From contig JACKNZ010000005.1 in assembly GCA_024234595.1 (NCBI GenBank), positions 1-64,000 on the forward strand: DNA of 64,000 nt, written 5' to 3'. Both the position numbers and the translations under genes were made by a program. Positions within the stretch are counted from its first letter, which is position 1, and every line of letters starts with the position of its first letter. Of this stretch, positions 8,421-17,233 are shown piece after piece. Source of the DNA: Moraxellaceae bacterium (GTDB lineage Bacteria; Pseudomonadota; Gammaproteobacteria; Pseudomonadales; Moraxellaceae). Below the pieces are notes generated by a model. The model ran no database searches. It had not been told where the DNA came from and was given only the letters and a program-made list of their open reading frames with translations.

Positions 8421-9659
8421 TTACACTCTTTTAAAAATCAATGTCCCATTAGTACCACCAAAACCAAATGAGTTTGACAAAGCCACGTCTATTTTCATCG
8501 GACGTGCTTGATTAGGTACATAATCCAATTTACAAGCAGGGTCTGGATTATCCAAGTTAATGGTTGGTGGAGCCATATTGTCACGAATCGCTAACACACT
8601 AAAAATCGCTTCTACTGCCCCTGCCGCTCCCAACAAATGTCCGACCATTGATTTGGTAGAACTGACGGCTAATTGATAGGCATGCTCAGCAAATACAGTT
8701 TCGATGGCTTGAGATTCGGCAACATCGCCTGCTGGCGTGCTCGTGCCATGAGCATTGATATAATCAACCTGATTTGGGGCTAAACCAGCATCTTTTAGGG
8801 CGTTACGCATGGCCGCTGCTGCACCTTCACCATTTTCGGAAGGAGCGGTAATATGAAAAGCATCATCACTCATGCCAAAACCGACTAATTCGGCATAAAT
8901 TTTAGCACCACGATTCATGGCATGTTCATATTCTTCCAACACCAACACACCCGAACCATCACCTAATACAAAACCATCACGGTCTTTATCAAAAGGACGA
9001 CTTGCTGCTTGAGGATTATCATTACGGGTCGATAAAGCGCGTGCCGCCGCAAAACCAGCCATGCCTAAAGGCGAAGAACCTTTTTCTGCACCACCCGCCA
9101 AAAACACATCAGCATCACCATAGGCAATTAAACGCGCTGCTAAACCAATACAATGTGTCGCGGTGGTACATGCCGTAGTCACTGCCAAATTAGGCCCTTT
9201 AAGGCCATAACGAATTGCTAACAAGCCTGCCGCCATGTTAATAATCGAACCGGGTACAAAAAAAGGTGAAATTTTGTTAGGGCCGTCTTGTTTTAAAATA
9301 TCGTGATTTTTTTCTATCAACGATAAACCGCCAATACCCGAGCCTAATGCCACCCCGATACGCGAAGCATTATCGGCATTTACCGTTAATTGTGCGTCAG
9401 TCATTGCTTGTACACCTGCTGCCAAGGCGTAGTGCATAAACTCATCATAACGACGCAACTCTTTGGCTGGCATATAATCTTCGCCATTAAAACCGCGTAC
9501 CAAGCCTGCAAACCGTGTTTTGTATTGACTCGCATCAAAATGGTCAATCAGTGAAACACCACTTTTTCCTGCCAAAATACCTTGCCATGTACTGTTTACA
9601 TCAACGCCTAAACTACTCACCATCCCTAAACCAGTCACAACAACACGACGGCGGCTCAT
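8421..9659 (-). CDS. fabF: 3-oxoacyl-ACP synthase II FabF
   Basis: FabF condenses malonyl-ACP with acyl-ACP in fatty acid elongation. Start chosen at the ATG for MSRRRVVVTGLGMVS (412 aa) with GGAG six bases upstream. Catalytic Cys164 (TTACTTATHC), His304 (NAHGTSTP) and His341 (SMVGHLLGAAGA) are all present, as is the C-terminal GFGGTNG. It is the last gene of the fab cluster, separated from acpP by a strong terminator, so its expression is expected to be much lower than acpP's. Confidence 0.98.
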   Translation of the reverse strand: MSRRRVVVTGLGMVSSLGVDVNSTWQGILAGKSGVSLIDHFDASQYKTRFAGLVRGFNGEDYMPAKELRRYDEFMHYALAAGVQAMTDAQLTVNADNASRIGVALGSGIGGLSLIEKNHDILKQDGPNKISPFFVPGSIINMAAGLLAIRYGLKGPNLAVTTACTTATHCIGLAARLIAYGDADVFLAGGAEKGSSPLGMAGFAAARALSTRNDNPQAASRPFDKDRDGFVLGDGSGVLVLEEYEHAMNRGAKIYAELVGFGMSDDAFHITAPSENGEGAAAAMRNALKDAGLAPNQVDYINAHGTSTPAGDVAESQAIETVFAEHAYQLAVSSTKSMVGHLLGAAGAVEAIFSVLAIRDNMAPPTINLDNPDPACKLDYVPNQARPMKIDVALSNSFGFGGTNGTLIFKRV

Positions 9660-9711
9660 ATTTTTCTCCAATTTTTAATGAATTTAATTAAATTTATTTG
9701 ACACAAAAATT

Positions 9712-9754
9712 GCAAAAAAAAACCGCATTACCCACGGTAATGGGTTGCGGTTTT
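9712..9754 (-). terminator. Rho-independent terminator of acpP
   Basis: On the minus strand a GC-rich hairpin (AAAACCGCA with TGCGGTTTT, extended by paired GGG/CCC around a small bulge) ends in a run of nine T residues. It lies 15 bases after the acpP stop and before fabF, and would make acpP mostly monocistronic at its 3' side. Confidence 0.88.
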
Positions 9755-9769
9755 AGTGTTATTTGCCAA

Positions 9770-10006
9770 TTATTTTGTGTTAGCAACAACGTAATCAATC
9801 GCAGCTTGTACTGTGTTGATTTTTTCGGCTTCTTCATCAGGAATTTCGGTTTCGAATTCTTCTTCCAAAGCCATAACCAATTCAACGGTATCTAAAGAGT
9901 CTGCGCCGAGGTCATCAACAAAAGAAGATTCGTTTTTTACGTCTTCTAATTTAACGCCTAATTGTTCGGCAACAATTTTCTTTACGCGTTCTTCAATGTT
10001 ACTCAC
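9770..10006 (-). CDS. acpP: Acyl carrier protein
   Basis: 78-aa acidic four-helix carrier of acyl chains. The phosphopantetheine attachment Ser37 lies in the invariant GADSLDTVELVMALEEEF. The start codon is GTG rather than ATG: it gives M-SNIEERVKKIV, exactly the family N-terminus, with GGAG upstream, and no ATG is available nearby. The gene is bracketed by its own candidate promoter and its own terminator, which fits its need for very high expression. Confidence 0.98.
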   Translation of the reverse strand: MSNIEERVKKIVAEQLGVKLEDVKNESSFVDDLGADSLDTVELVMALEEEFETEIPDEEAEKINTVQAAIDYVVANTK

Positions 10007-10042
10007 TTTCTTTGTTCTCCTGAGGGTAGATTCTATGTTGGC

Positions 10043-10071
10043 ACACTACACGATTTTGTAGGCTTAGGCAA
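10043..10071 (-). promoter_or_regulatory. acpP: Candidate sigma-70 promoter of acpP
   Basis: On the minus strand TTGCCT (-35), a 17-base spacer and TAGTGT (-10) stand about 37 bases upstream of the acpP start, in the 181-bp gap behind fabG. Both boxes are imperfect (four of six matches each), but spacing is ideal. Confidence 0.4.
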
Positions 10072-10187
10072 AATTTTTCGGTGATACGCCTTGCTTTAAC
10101 CTATGCGTGTTGTTGCAAAACAATCGCCGTAGTGTATGAATGTCTGTGTTTTAGCGCAACACCTAAAGCACTATTTGATTAAAAGAG

Positions 10188-10922
10188 TTACATATACATC
10201 CCGCCATTAACAGGCAAAGTCACGCCATTGATATAGCCTGCTTGGTCACTGAGCAAAAAAGCAACGGCATAGGCAATGTCACTCGGCTGCCCCAAACGAT
10301 TAGCAGGAATTTGCGCTAACATCGTTGCCTGTTGTGCGTCAGTTAAAGCATGGGTCATATCGGTTTCAATAAAACCCGGTGCAATACAATTTGCGGTAAT
10401 GCCACGGCCGCCCATTTCTTTGGCTAAAGCGCGTGTAAAGCCCTCTAAACCTGCTTTGGCAGCAGCATAATTACATTGTCCTGCATTGCCCATTTCGCCG
10501 ACAACGGAGCTTATGTTCACAATTCGTCCCCAACGGGCTTTGCTCATGCCTTTTAGACAGGCTTTAGATAATCTAAAAATCGCCGTTAAATTGGTATTGA
10601 TAACACTATCCCAATCGCTATCTTTCATGCGTAACAACAAGCCATCTTTGGTAATGCCTGCATTATTGACCAAAATAACAGGTGTACCAAATTGTGTTTG
10701 TACGGTGCTTACAAATGGCTCAATGCTTTCTCCCTGTGTTACATCTAGTACCATACCCACGCCTTTGTAAGCTGCCAGATATTGGCTAATGGCTTCTGCA
10801 CCTGCTTGGCTTGTGGCCGTACCAACCACAATCGCACCTTGAGCGGCTAATTGTTGAGCGATTGCTTTGCCAATACCACGACTCGCGCCTGTGACAATCG
10901 CTACTTTATCTTGTAAAGACAT
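10188..10922 (-). CDS. fabG: 3-oxoacyl-ACP reductase FabG
   Basis: NADPH-dependent reductase of the beta-keto group in fatty acid elongation, short-chain dehydrogenase family, 244 aa. The cofactor loop TGASRGIG (11-18), NNAG (86-89), the Ser138/Ser139-Tyr152-Lys156 active site and the C-terminal NGGMYM are all visible. A good AGGA ribosome-binding site precedes the ATG. It starts 15 bases after fabD ends and is followed by a 181-bp gap with the acpP promoter. Confidence 0.98.
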   Translation of the reverse strand: MSLQDKVAIVTGASRGIGKAIAQQLAAQGAIVVGTATSQAGAEAISQYLAAYKGVGMVLDVTQGESIEPFVSTVQTQFGTPVILVNNAGITKDGLLLRMKDSDWDSVINTNLTAIFRLSKACLKGMSKARWGRIVNISSVVGEMGNAGQCNYAAAKAGLEGFTRALAKEMGGRGITANCIAPGFIETDMTHALTDAQQATMLAQIPANRLGQPSDIAYAVAFLLSDQAGYINGVTLPVNGGMYM

Positions 10923-10937
10923 AAAAATTCCTATGAG

Positions 10938-11867
10938 CTATTTAATCGCCAAAGCAGCCGTTAAACCCGCAATATTTTCGAGCGACTCACAACTTAAACC
11001 TTTGTTAATTCGTTTGTTAAGACCACATAACACTTTGCCTGTACCACATTCAATCACTCGCCCCACCCCCTGCGCCACCAAATACTCTACCGTTGCTACC
11101 CATTTGACTGGGCTATACAACTGCGACACTAAGGCTTGACGAATCGCGGTACTGTTTTCTTCAACCCGAGCACCGACATTTTGCACTACAGGAATGACCG
11201 CTTGATTAAATTCTACATTGTCGAGGGCATCGGCCAACATCGCGGCAGCAGGACGCATTAAGGAACTATGCGCAGGCACACTGACAGGCAAAATCAACGC
11301 CCGTTTTGCACCACGTTCAGTAGCGTTTTTCATCGCAGCTTGAACTGCTTCGGTTTCACCTGCTATCACCACTTGAGCAGGAGCATTAAAATTGACGGCT
11401 TCTACCACGCCTACATTGGCCACCTCTCGACAGGCGGCTATCACGTCTGCATCGTCTAAGCCCAAAATAGCGGCCATTGCCCCCAATCCTGTAGGCACAG
11501 CTTGTTGCATTAAACGACCACGCAAAGCAACTAAGCGTACACCATCAGCAAACGACATCACGCCACTGGCTACTAAAGCACTATACTCGCCCAAAGAATG
11601 ACCTGCCAAATAATCAGGTTTAGCCCCTTCAAAAGCCTGCCAAACACGCCACAAAGCAATGCTAGCCGTTAACAAGACAGGTTGGGTGTATTCGGTTTTA
11701 TTAAGGTCAGCTTCGTTTTCTTGGCACAGTTTCCACAAATCAAGATTTAAAGCGTCAGAGGCTTCGCCAAAGGTTTGGCGAATCAAAGGATATTGCTCAG
11801 CAACATCGGCTAACATACCTAATTGTTGCGAACCTTGACCTGGAAAAACAAAAGCAAGCTGTGTCAT
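10938..11867 (-). CDS. fabD: Malonyl-CoA:ACP transacylase FabD
   Basis: FabD loads malonyl groups from CoA onto ACP. The 309-aa protein starts MTQLAFVFPGQGSQ, carries the nucleophile Ser91 in GHSLGE and the catalytic His200 in VPAHSSLM. It lies 15 bases behind a small secreted-protein gene and 15 bases before fabG, forming one transcription unit with plsX. fabH, which separates plsX and fabD in E. coli, is absent here, as is usual in Pseudomonadales. Confidence 0.98.
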   Translation of the reverse strand: MTQLAFVFPGQGSQQLGMLADVAEQYPLIRQTFGEASDALNLDLWKLCQENEADLNKTEYTQPVLLTASIALWRVWQAFEGAKPDYLAGHSLGEYSALVASGVMSFADGVRLVALRGRLMQQAVPTGLGAMAAILGLDDADVIAACREVANVGVVEAVNFNAPAQVVIAGETEAVQAAMKNATERGAKRALILPVSVPAHSSLMRPAAAMLADALDNVEFNQAVIPVVQNVGARVEENSTAIRQALVSQLYSPVKWVATVEYLVAQGVGRVIECGTGKVLCGLNKRINKGLSCESLENIAGLTAALAIK

Positions 11868-11882
11868 ATTCGTTCCCTATCG

Positions 11883-12350
11883 TTAAGGTGAAGAAGTCAC
11901 GGTTTTTTGAGTGTCTAAATAGCGTAATTGCCCATCAATCAAGCCTATATGGCTGTCCCACTCTTCTTCTTGGTTGAGGATATTTTGTTTGCCCTGAAAC
12001 TCTATCAGATAACGGTTAAAAATATGTGTTTTAAGCGTTACCTGCGGCTGCTCTTCGCTTAGTTTATAATCTAAGATATTGATTTTACTTATAATCAGTT
12101 TAGAGACTAAAAAGTTGTTTTTATATATTTTTACAATATCGGCTTTTGATAACGATTGATTTGGTGTTTTTTCATCTGTTTGTTGATAATTTTCACTAAA
12201 CAAATTAACTAATGCCGTCTCATCTTTTTGCATGATGGCCGTGCTGTGCTTATCTAAAAAAGACTTAATATCTTCTAATCGAATCACGTCATCGGCACAT
12301 GCCCACGATACCGCCAAATAACAGAGACAGAATTTAACAAGAAAAGACAC
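11883..12350 (-). CDS. Small exported protein in the fab operon, possible NTF2-like fold
   Basis: Not a recognised gene. I start it at the GTG for MSFLVKFCLCYLAVSWACA, because GAGGA stands eight bases upstream; a TTG five codons earlier, overlapping the plsX stop, has no ribosome-binding site. The product is 155 aa with a cleavable signal peptide (likely cut after WACA). The mature part has the rhythm of SnoaL/NTF2-like proteins: a helix IKSFLDKHSTAIMQKDETALVNLFSENY, a second helix, then alternating strands ending near WDSHIGLIDGQLRYLD. It sits exactly where fabH stands in other bacteria, between plsX and fabD, but is unrelated to FabH. Function unknown. Confidence 0.75.
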   Translation of the reverse strand: MSFLVKFCLCYLAVSWACADDVIRLEDIKSFLDKHSTAIMQKDETALVNLFSENYQQTDEKTPNQSLSKADIVKIYKNNFLVSKLIISKINILDYKLSEEQPQVTLKTHIFNRYLIEFQGKQNILNQEEEWDSHIGLIDGQLRYLDTQKTVTSSP

Positions 12351-12361
12351 GCTTGTGTTCC

Positions 12362-13363
12362 TCAAGGCGCGTTCAAATTAGCTGCAATCAATGCAGGTAT
12401 ATTTTGCTCTACTGCTTGAATCGCGACATTAACTGCCTGAGCAAATGAATTTTCGTCGGCACTGCCATGACTTTTAATCACAATGCCAGTCAGTCCTACC
12501 AAACTTGCGCCATTATAATTACTTGGATTCATTTTTTGTTTTAAGCCTTGCCATACAGGATAAGCTGTTGCCCCTGCTAATTTATTAAGCCAGTTTTTGT
12601 TGATTTCTTCTTTTATAAAACTCGCCATCATTTTGGCAACGCCTTCGGATGTTTTTAAGGCAATATTGCCCACAAAACCATCACACACCACCACATCGGC
12701 TTCATCTTTAAAAATACCATCGCCTTCAATATAGCCAATATAATTAAGCGAGCTGGCTTTTAATAACTGATGAGTTTGTTTAATTTGCTCATTGCCTTTG
12801 ATTTCTTCTTCGCCAATGTTTAGCAAACCAATGCGCGGTTTATCTATTCCTGCCAAAGCACGCGCCACCACATCCCCCATTAAAGCAAACTGCACCAAAT
12901 CTTTGGGTTCAGAATCGACATTTGCCCCCAAATCCAACATATAGACTTGACCTTTTTGCGTAGGCAATGGGGCTAAAATCGCTGGTCTATCAATATTGGC
13001 GTGTGTTTTTAACACAAAACGACTAATGGCCATCAGTGCGCCTGTATTACCCGCACTGACACAGGCATCGGCCTGCTTTTCATGTACAAGGTTAATGGCT
13101 AAACGCATTGATGATTGACGTTTTTGACGCAAGGCAACAGCCACTTTATCATCCATTGTCACCATTTCGTCGGTGTGGACAACACGAATACGCGCCAATA
13201 TATCGGGGCTGAGTTTTGCTAAATAAGGTTGAATTTGGCTTTCTTGACCAACAAAAACAACGGAGAGTTGAGTATTTTTTTTAAGAATAGATAGCGTAGC
13301 AGGAATGGTGACGCGAGGACCGAAGTCCCCGCCCATGGCATCAACCGCGATGGTGATTGCCAT
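12362..13363 (-). CDS. plsX: Phosphate acyltransferase PlsX
   Basis: PlsX makes acyl-phosphate from acyl-ACP, feeding PlsY in phospholipid synthesis. 333 aa, with the diagnostic N-terminus IAVDAMGGDFGP and the conserved GNTGALMAISR and DVVVCDGFVGNIALKTSEG blocks. It follows rpmF by 8 bases and its stop lies 12 bases before the next start, so yceD-rpmF-plsX and the fab genes read as one leftward unit. Confidence 0.97.
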   Translation of the reverse strand: MAITIAVDAMGGDFGPRVTIPATLSILKKNTQLSVVFVGQESQIQPYLAKLSPDILARIRVVHTDEMVTMDDKVAVALRQKRQSSMRLAINLVHEKQADACVSAGNTGALMAISRFVLKTHANIDRPAILAPLPTQKGQVYMLDLGANVDSEPKDLVQFALMGDVVARALAGIDKPRIGLLNIGEEEIKGNEQIKQTHQLLKASSLNYIGYIEGDGIFKDEADVVVCDGFVGNIALKTSEGVAKMMASFIKEEINKNWLNKLAGATAYPVWQGLKQKMNPSNYNGASLVGLTGIVIKSHGSADENSFAQAVNVAIQAVEQNIPALIAANLNAP

Positions 13364-13371
13364 ACAATAAC

Positions 13372-13557
13372 TTAGGCGTCAACCGCAGCTACGGTAAATA
13401 ATTGACGACCGCGGTAGAAACCGTCTTTAGTCACATGGTGACGACGATGGATTTCACCTGTAGTTTGGTCAACACTTAATGTTGGGCCAGTGATAGCATC
13501 ATGAGAACGACGCATATCGCGACGAGAACGAGTTTTACGATTTTGTTGAACGGCCAT
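13372..13557 (-). CDS. rpmF: 50S ribosomal protein L32
   Basis: 61-aa ribosomal protein starting MAVQQNRKTRSRRDMRRSHD, with GGAG just upstream. The basic N-terminus and the HRRHHVTKDGFYRGR centre are typical of bacterial L32. The zinc-binding cysteines found in some L32 proteins are absent, as usual in gammaproteobacteria. yceD-rpmF-plsX is a conserved order linking ribosome and lipid synthesis. Confidence 0.96.
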   Translation of the reverse strand: MAVQQNRKTRSRRDMRRSHDAITGPTLSVDQTTGEIHRRHHVTKDGFYRGRQLFTVAAVDA

Positions 13558-13611
13558 TTTAGCTCTCCAAACACACAAGACTAAACATCGTAACGACGTT
13601 TATGGATTAGG

Positions 13612-14136
13612 TTAATCTTTTGCTGACGGCTTTTTTAATGCTGCCAACACCTGAAACGGATTTTCTTTGACGGGTGCTGGTACATCCATTTTTACTTCGG
13701 TTTGATACGCTAAAGCGTCACAGGCTTCGTGCATCGGAGTAAAGGGGACGTTCAACAACATCTCATCTTCAATAATTTCTGCCAAAACCACTCCCTGCTC
13801 AGGCAGAATCAAATAGTCTGCATCTTCTGGAAGTTTTTCGGCTTCGTCTTCATCATGCACCAAAGCAAGGTCAATACTGGCTTGAATCGGAAGTTGCATT
13901 GCTTCTAAACAACGCTGACAGGTGACTAAAATCACTGTCGAAACTTCGCCACGCAAATAGGCTCTTCTTTGGGCATTACGCTCAAACCGACAATCAATTT
14001 TTACACTGCCATTAGTATCTACTAAATCGGCAGCTAAGCGTGTAAATTGCACCAATGGAACATCGACTACAACATGTGTAGCTCTATCTGCCCATTTAAA
14101 GGGCTCAATGGCGGCTGGTAATGAGACGACTGGCAT
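13612..14136 (-). CDS. yceD: YceD/DUF177 family protein (23S rRNA accumulation protein)
   Basis: YceD-family protein encoded ahead of rpmF in most proteobacteria; in E. coli it affects 23S rRNA levels. Start taken at the ATG for MPVVSLPAAIEPFKWAD (174 aa), which agrees with the family N-terminus; a TTG ten codons earlier is the alternative, and neither has a strong ribosome-binding site. The central CQRCLEAM motif, the acidic linker (HDEDEAEKLPEDADY), EIIEDEMLLNVPFTPMHE and the C-terminal NPFQVLAALK are characteristic. Confidence 0.92.
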   Translation of the reverse strand: MPVVSLPAAIEPFKWADRATHVVVDVPLVQFTRLAADLVDTNGSVKIDCRFERNAQRRAYLRGEVSTVILVTCQRCLEAMQLPIQASIDLALVHDEDEAEKLPEDADYLILPEQGVVLAEIIEDEMLLNVPFTPMHEACDALAYQTEVKMDVPAPVKENPFQVLAALKKPSAKD

Positions 14137-14201
14137 AATAGGGGCGCGATAATAAGGGTTAATCAATAGTTTGTCTAGTTTTTTTGAATCCTTCGTTTAA
14201 A

Positions 14202-14236
14202 ACCTCACCCTAGCCCTCTCCTACAAGGAGAGGGAA
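14202..14236. repeat. Dispersed CCCTCTCC palindrome
   Basis: ACCTCACCCTAG followed by the perfect palindrome CCCTCTCCT-ACA-AGGAGAGGG, between fumarase and yceD. The same core appears at 26901-26921 and, in longer form, inside the elements at 18510-18635 and 38567-38693. Similar CCCTCACCC/GGGAGAGGG units are widespread intergenic repeats in Proteobacteria. Confidence 0.7.
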
Positions 14237-14294
14237 CATCATCGCTAAAATAATATTAACAACAATGAAGCTTTTTGGGAGGGCTCAAGGATTA

Positions 14295-15803
14295 TTAGAC
14301 AACCGGAATTTTACCAATTTTGGCTTGCCAAATTTTGGGGGCTGTGTCGTGGACGGAGCTACCGTTGACATCAACCGCCACCGAGACAGGCATATCTTCA
14401 ACTACAAATTCATAAATGGCTTCCATACCCAAGTCGGCAAACGCAACGACTTTGGCTTTACGAATCGCTTTAGACACCAAATAAGCTGCACCACCCACCG
14501 CCATCAAATACACCGCTTGGTGGTTTTTAATCGCTTCAATCGCAATCGCACCACGTTCAGATTTACCAATCATGCCGTATAAGCCTGTGGCTTCTAATAC
14601 AGTATTAGTAAACTTATCCATACGGGTTGCGGTTGTTGGGCCTGCTGGGCCTACCACTTCATCACGAACGGGATCAACGGGGCCAACGTAATAAATAAAT
14701 TTGCCTTTGAGGTCAACAGGTAATTGTTCGCCTTTGGCAATCATATCAACCATACGTTTATGGGCTGCGTCACGGCCTGTATAGATTGTGCCAGACAACA
14801 ACAAAGTTTCGCCTGTTTGCCATGTTTTAATGTCTTCATGGCTAATATTATCTAAGTTAACACGGCGTGCTTTAGACGCGTCCCATGTCACTTGTGGCCA
14901 ATCTTCTAGTTTAGGCGGTGTTAATTCGGCTGCACCTGAACCATTTAATTCAAAATGCACATGACGAGTGGCGGCACAGTTAGGAATAATGGCCACAGGC
15001 AAGCTGGCGGCGTGGGTTGGATAATCCTTGATTTTAATATCCACAACAGTGGTTAAACCGCCTAAACCTTGTGCTCCAATGCCTAAAGCATTAACTTTTT
15101 CAAACAATTCTAAGCGCAATTCTTCAACACGATTTTGTGCGCCACGAGCAATTAACTCCTGAATATCAACAGGATCCATGAGCGACTCTTTGGCTAATAA
15201 CATCGCTTTTTCGGCCGTACCACCAATACCAATCCCTAACATACCTGGTGGACACCAGCCAGCACCCATGGTTGGCACGGTTTTTAATACCCAATCCACA
15301 ATCGAATCAGACGGGTTTAACATTGCCATTTTGGATTTATTTTCAGAACCACCGCCTTTAGCAGCAACGGTAATATCAACTTTATCACCTGCCACAATTT
15401 CGTAGTGAATCACGGCTGGGGTGTTATCTTTGGTGTTTTGGCGTTTGCCCGCAGGGTCTTGTAATATAGAGGCACGCAACACATTATCAGGGTGTAAATA
15501 AGCACGACGTACGCCTTCATTAATCATGTCTTCTAAAGACATAGTGGCATCCCAACGGACATTCATCCCCACTTTAACAAATACCGTGACAATACCTGTA
15601 TCTTGGCAAATAGGACGATGGCCTTCGGCACACATCCGCGAGTTAATTAAAATTTGCGCCATAGCATCTTTGGCTGCTTGATTTTGTTCTTTTTCGTAAG
15701 CCGCGTTAATGGCTTGAATAAAATCTAAAGGATGATAATAAGAAATGTATTGTAAAGCATCGGCAACACTTTGAATGACATCATCTTGTTTAATAACAGT
15801 CAT
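14295..15803 (-). CDS. fumA: Fumarate hydratase, class I (iron-sulfur)
   Basis: Hydrates fumarate to malate in the TCA cycle using an oxygen-sensitive 4Fe-4S cluster. The 502-aa protein is the single-chain class I type (FumA/FumB): N-terminal alpha part with RPICQDTGIVTVFVKVG, then PNCAATRHVHFELNG and GWCPPGMLGIGIGGTAEKAM, which hold the three cluster cysteines, and a C-terminal beta part with VGPAGPTTATRMDK. It is monocistronic by context (123 bp and 44 bp gaps). The symbol fumA is by homology class; FumB cannot be excluded. Confidence 0.95.
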   Translation of the reverse strand: MTVIKQDDVIQSVADALQYISYYHPLDFIQAINAAYEKEQNQAAKDAMAQILINSRMCAEGHRPICQDTGIVTVFVKVGMNVRWDATMSLEDMINEGVRRAYLHPDNVLRASILQDPAGKRQNTKDNTPAVIHYEIVAGDKVDITVAAKGGGSENKSKMAMLNPSDSIVDWVLKTVPTMGAGWCPPGMLGIGIGGTAEKAMLLAKESLMDPVDIQELIARGAQNRVEELRLELFEKVNALGIGAQGLGGLTTVVDIKIKDYPTHAASLPVAIIPNCAATRHVHFELNGSGAAELTPPKLEDWPQVTWDASKARRVNLDNISHEDIKTWQTGETLLLSGTIYTGRDAAHKRMVDMIAKGEQLPVDLKGKFIYYVGPVDPVRDEVVGPAGPTTATRMDKFTNTVLEATGLYGMIGKSERGAIAIEAIKNHQAVYLMAVGGAAYLVSKAIRKAKVVAFADLGMEAIYEFVVEDMPVSVAVDVNGSSVHDTAPKIWQAKIGKIPVV

Positions 15804-15847
15804 GCTTATTCCTCTATAACTGGCGTGAGCTGGTTTTGTTGGCGCGA

Positions 15848-17101
15848 TTATAACGAATTAACCGCTAAACTGCGCTTATCTACCGTAAAAATATCTGCTA
15901 AGGGCAAGGTTAATTGCTCTTGAGCATAATCTTGTATGGCATACAAACGCGGCAATAACACACTCGCCCATGTATCATCTTCATAAACCCTTGAAAAATC
16001 TTGTGCTTGTGGCAAAGGCCACGGCAAGGTGCTATAAAATTGCCAAAAATCCACCGCTGCTAAATTACGAATCAACACATAATGACCCGATTCTGTTTTT
16101 TGCACAAAATTTTGATTGAGTAAAATATCTAATAATTGCGTCCATGTTTCGACTTCACGTTTACCTAATACCTCCATCACATCTAATTCTGAAACCGTTT
16201 TACCCTCAATTTGTCGTTGGTAAAATAGCTGCAATACAGCTAATAATTCCAACAAGGGATGACGACTTTCTTTATTGACATCTTTATAAAAAGCCAAGGC
16301 TCGGCAAACTTCGACCCCTAATAAAATAATCATCCATGACAAATAGACCCATAATAAAAATAAGGGGAAGGCCGCAAAAGCCCCATAAATCAGCTCATAA
16401 GAGGAAAAATTTCCTACAAAAAAAGTAAAACCGTTTTTTGCCACCTCAAACAGAGTAGCAGCCATAAAACCTGCGCCAAACCCAGCTTTAACAGGTACAC
16501 GACAATTAGGAACGGTAATATACAACAGACTAAACGCCAGCCCTGTGAACAAAAACGGTAATAATCTTAAACCCGAAAACACCATGCCCACCAGTTGCTC
16601 GGCATCGGCAAAAATGCGTAACGAGGTAATATAAGAAGATATAGTAAAGGCTGCCCCCAATAAAAATGGCCCTAAACTGAGTACCGCCCAATAACGTAAA
16701 AAACCAACAATACTTTGTTTAGGCTGTTTAACGCGCCATATTTGATTAAAGGCTTTTTCGATAGTAATGAGCATCATCACCGCCGTTACAAACAACATAA
16801 ACACCCCAACAATGGTTAAATTGCTCGCTTGAGTGGCAAACTCATGTAAATAGCTTTGTACTTTGACTCCCGTATCTGGAATAAAATTATTAAAAATAAA
16901 GTTTTGAATATCGGTGCTAATGCTTTTTAACGAGGGAATAGCGGCCAAAATACTAAACAATACGGTGAGCATAGGCACAACGGCAAAAAGTGTCGTATAA
17001 GTTAGCGAGGCGGCATTTTGCTTACACTCATCTGCCAAAAAACGTGTAATTACAAACTGTGTAAAAGACTTGATTTTGTGCCATTGCTTGTACAAGCTCA
17101 T
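15848..17101 (-). CDS. YihY family inner membrane protein
   Basis: UPF0761/YihY (once called RNase BN) integral membrane protein of unclear function. Start at the ATG for MSLYKQWHKIKSF with GGAG upstream (417 aa). About six hydrophobic segments follow between residues 35 and 275; the family block ADECKQNAASLTYTTLFAVVPMLTV is near the N-terminus. The C-terminal ~140 residues are soluble, with winged-helix-like spacing (a short-domain extension common in Pseudomonadales). The original RNase assignment for the family was withdrawn, so no enzymatic role is claimed. Confidence 0.9.
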   Translation of the reverse strand: MSLYKQWHKIKSFTQFVITRFLADECKQNAASLTYTTLFAVVPMLTVLFSILAAIPSLKSISTDIQNFIFNNFIPDTGVKVQSYLHEFATQASNLTIVGVFMLFVTAVMMLITIEKAFNQIWRVKQPKQSIVGFLRYWAVLSLGPFLLGAAFTISSYITSLRIFADAEQLVGMVFSGLRLLPFLFTGLAFSLLYITVPNCRVPVKAGFGAGFMAATLFEVAKNGFTFFVGNFSSYELIYGAFAAFPLFLLWVYLSWMIILLGVEVCRALAFYKDVNKESRHPLLELLAVLQLFYQRQIEGKTVSELDVMEVLGKREVETWTQLLDILLNQNFVQKTESGHYVLIRNLAAVDFWQFYSTLPWPLPQAQDFSRVYEDDTWASVLLPRLYAIQDYAQEQLTLPLADIFTVDKRSLAVNSL

Positions 17102-17138
17102 ATTTAACTCCAGTTGGGGTATAATCAAACGATATGTT

Positions 17139-17161
17139 CCCTCCCCTTAATTTAGGGGAGG
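17139..17161. repeat. CCTCCCC palindrome between yihY and wrbA
   Basis: An 8-bp stem (CCTCCCCT / AGGGGAGG) with a 6-base loop, followed by GTTAGGTGGGG, in the divergent promoter region. It resembles the other CCCTC...GAGGG units scattered through this window. A TATAAT at 17120-17125 precedes it on the plus strand but lacks a matching -35. Confidence 0.5.
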
Positions 17162-17233
17162 TTAGGTGGGGTTAAACTTGACAGCCCTGCTTATCATAGG
17201 AAGGAACTCCTTTGGATATTGAGAACCCGTTTT

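Noticed and set aside
9813..10061. Rightward frame opposite acpP, and similar frames opposite fabG, fabD, lpd, sucA, sdhA and uvrC
   Set aside because: Mirror images of strongly coding genes in their antisense frames, without independent support.
14161..14241. CRISPR array suspicion from repeated CCCTCTCC units
   Set aside because: Units are single palindromes scattered over the genome, without regular spacers; no cas genes in the window.
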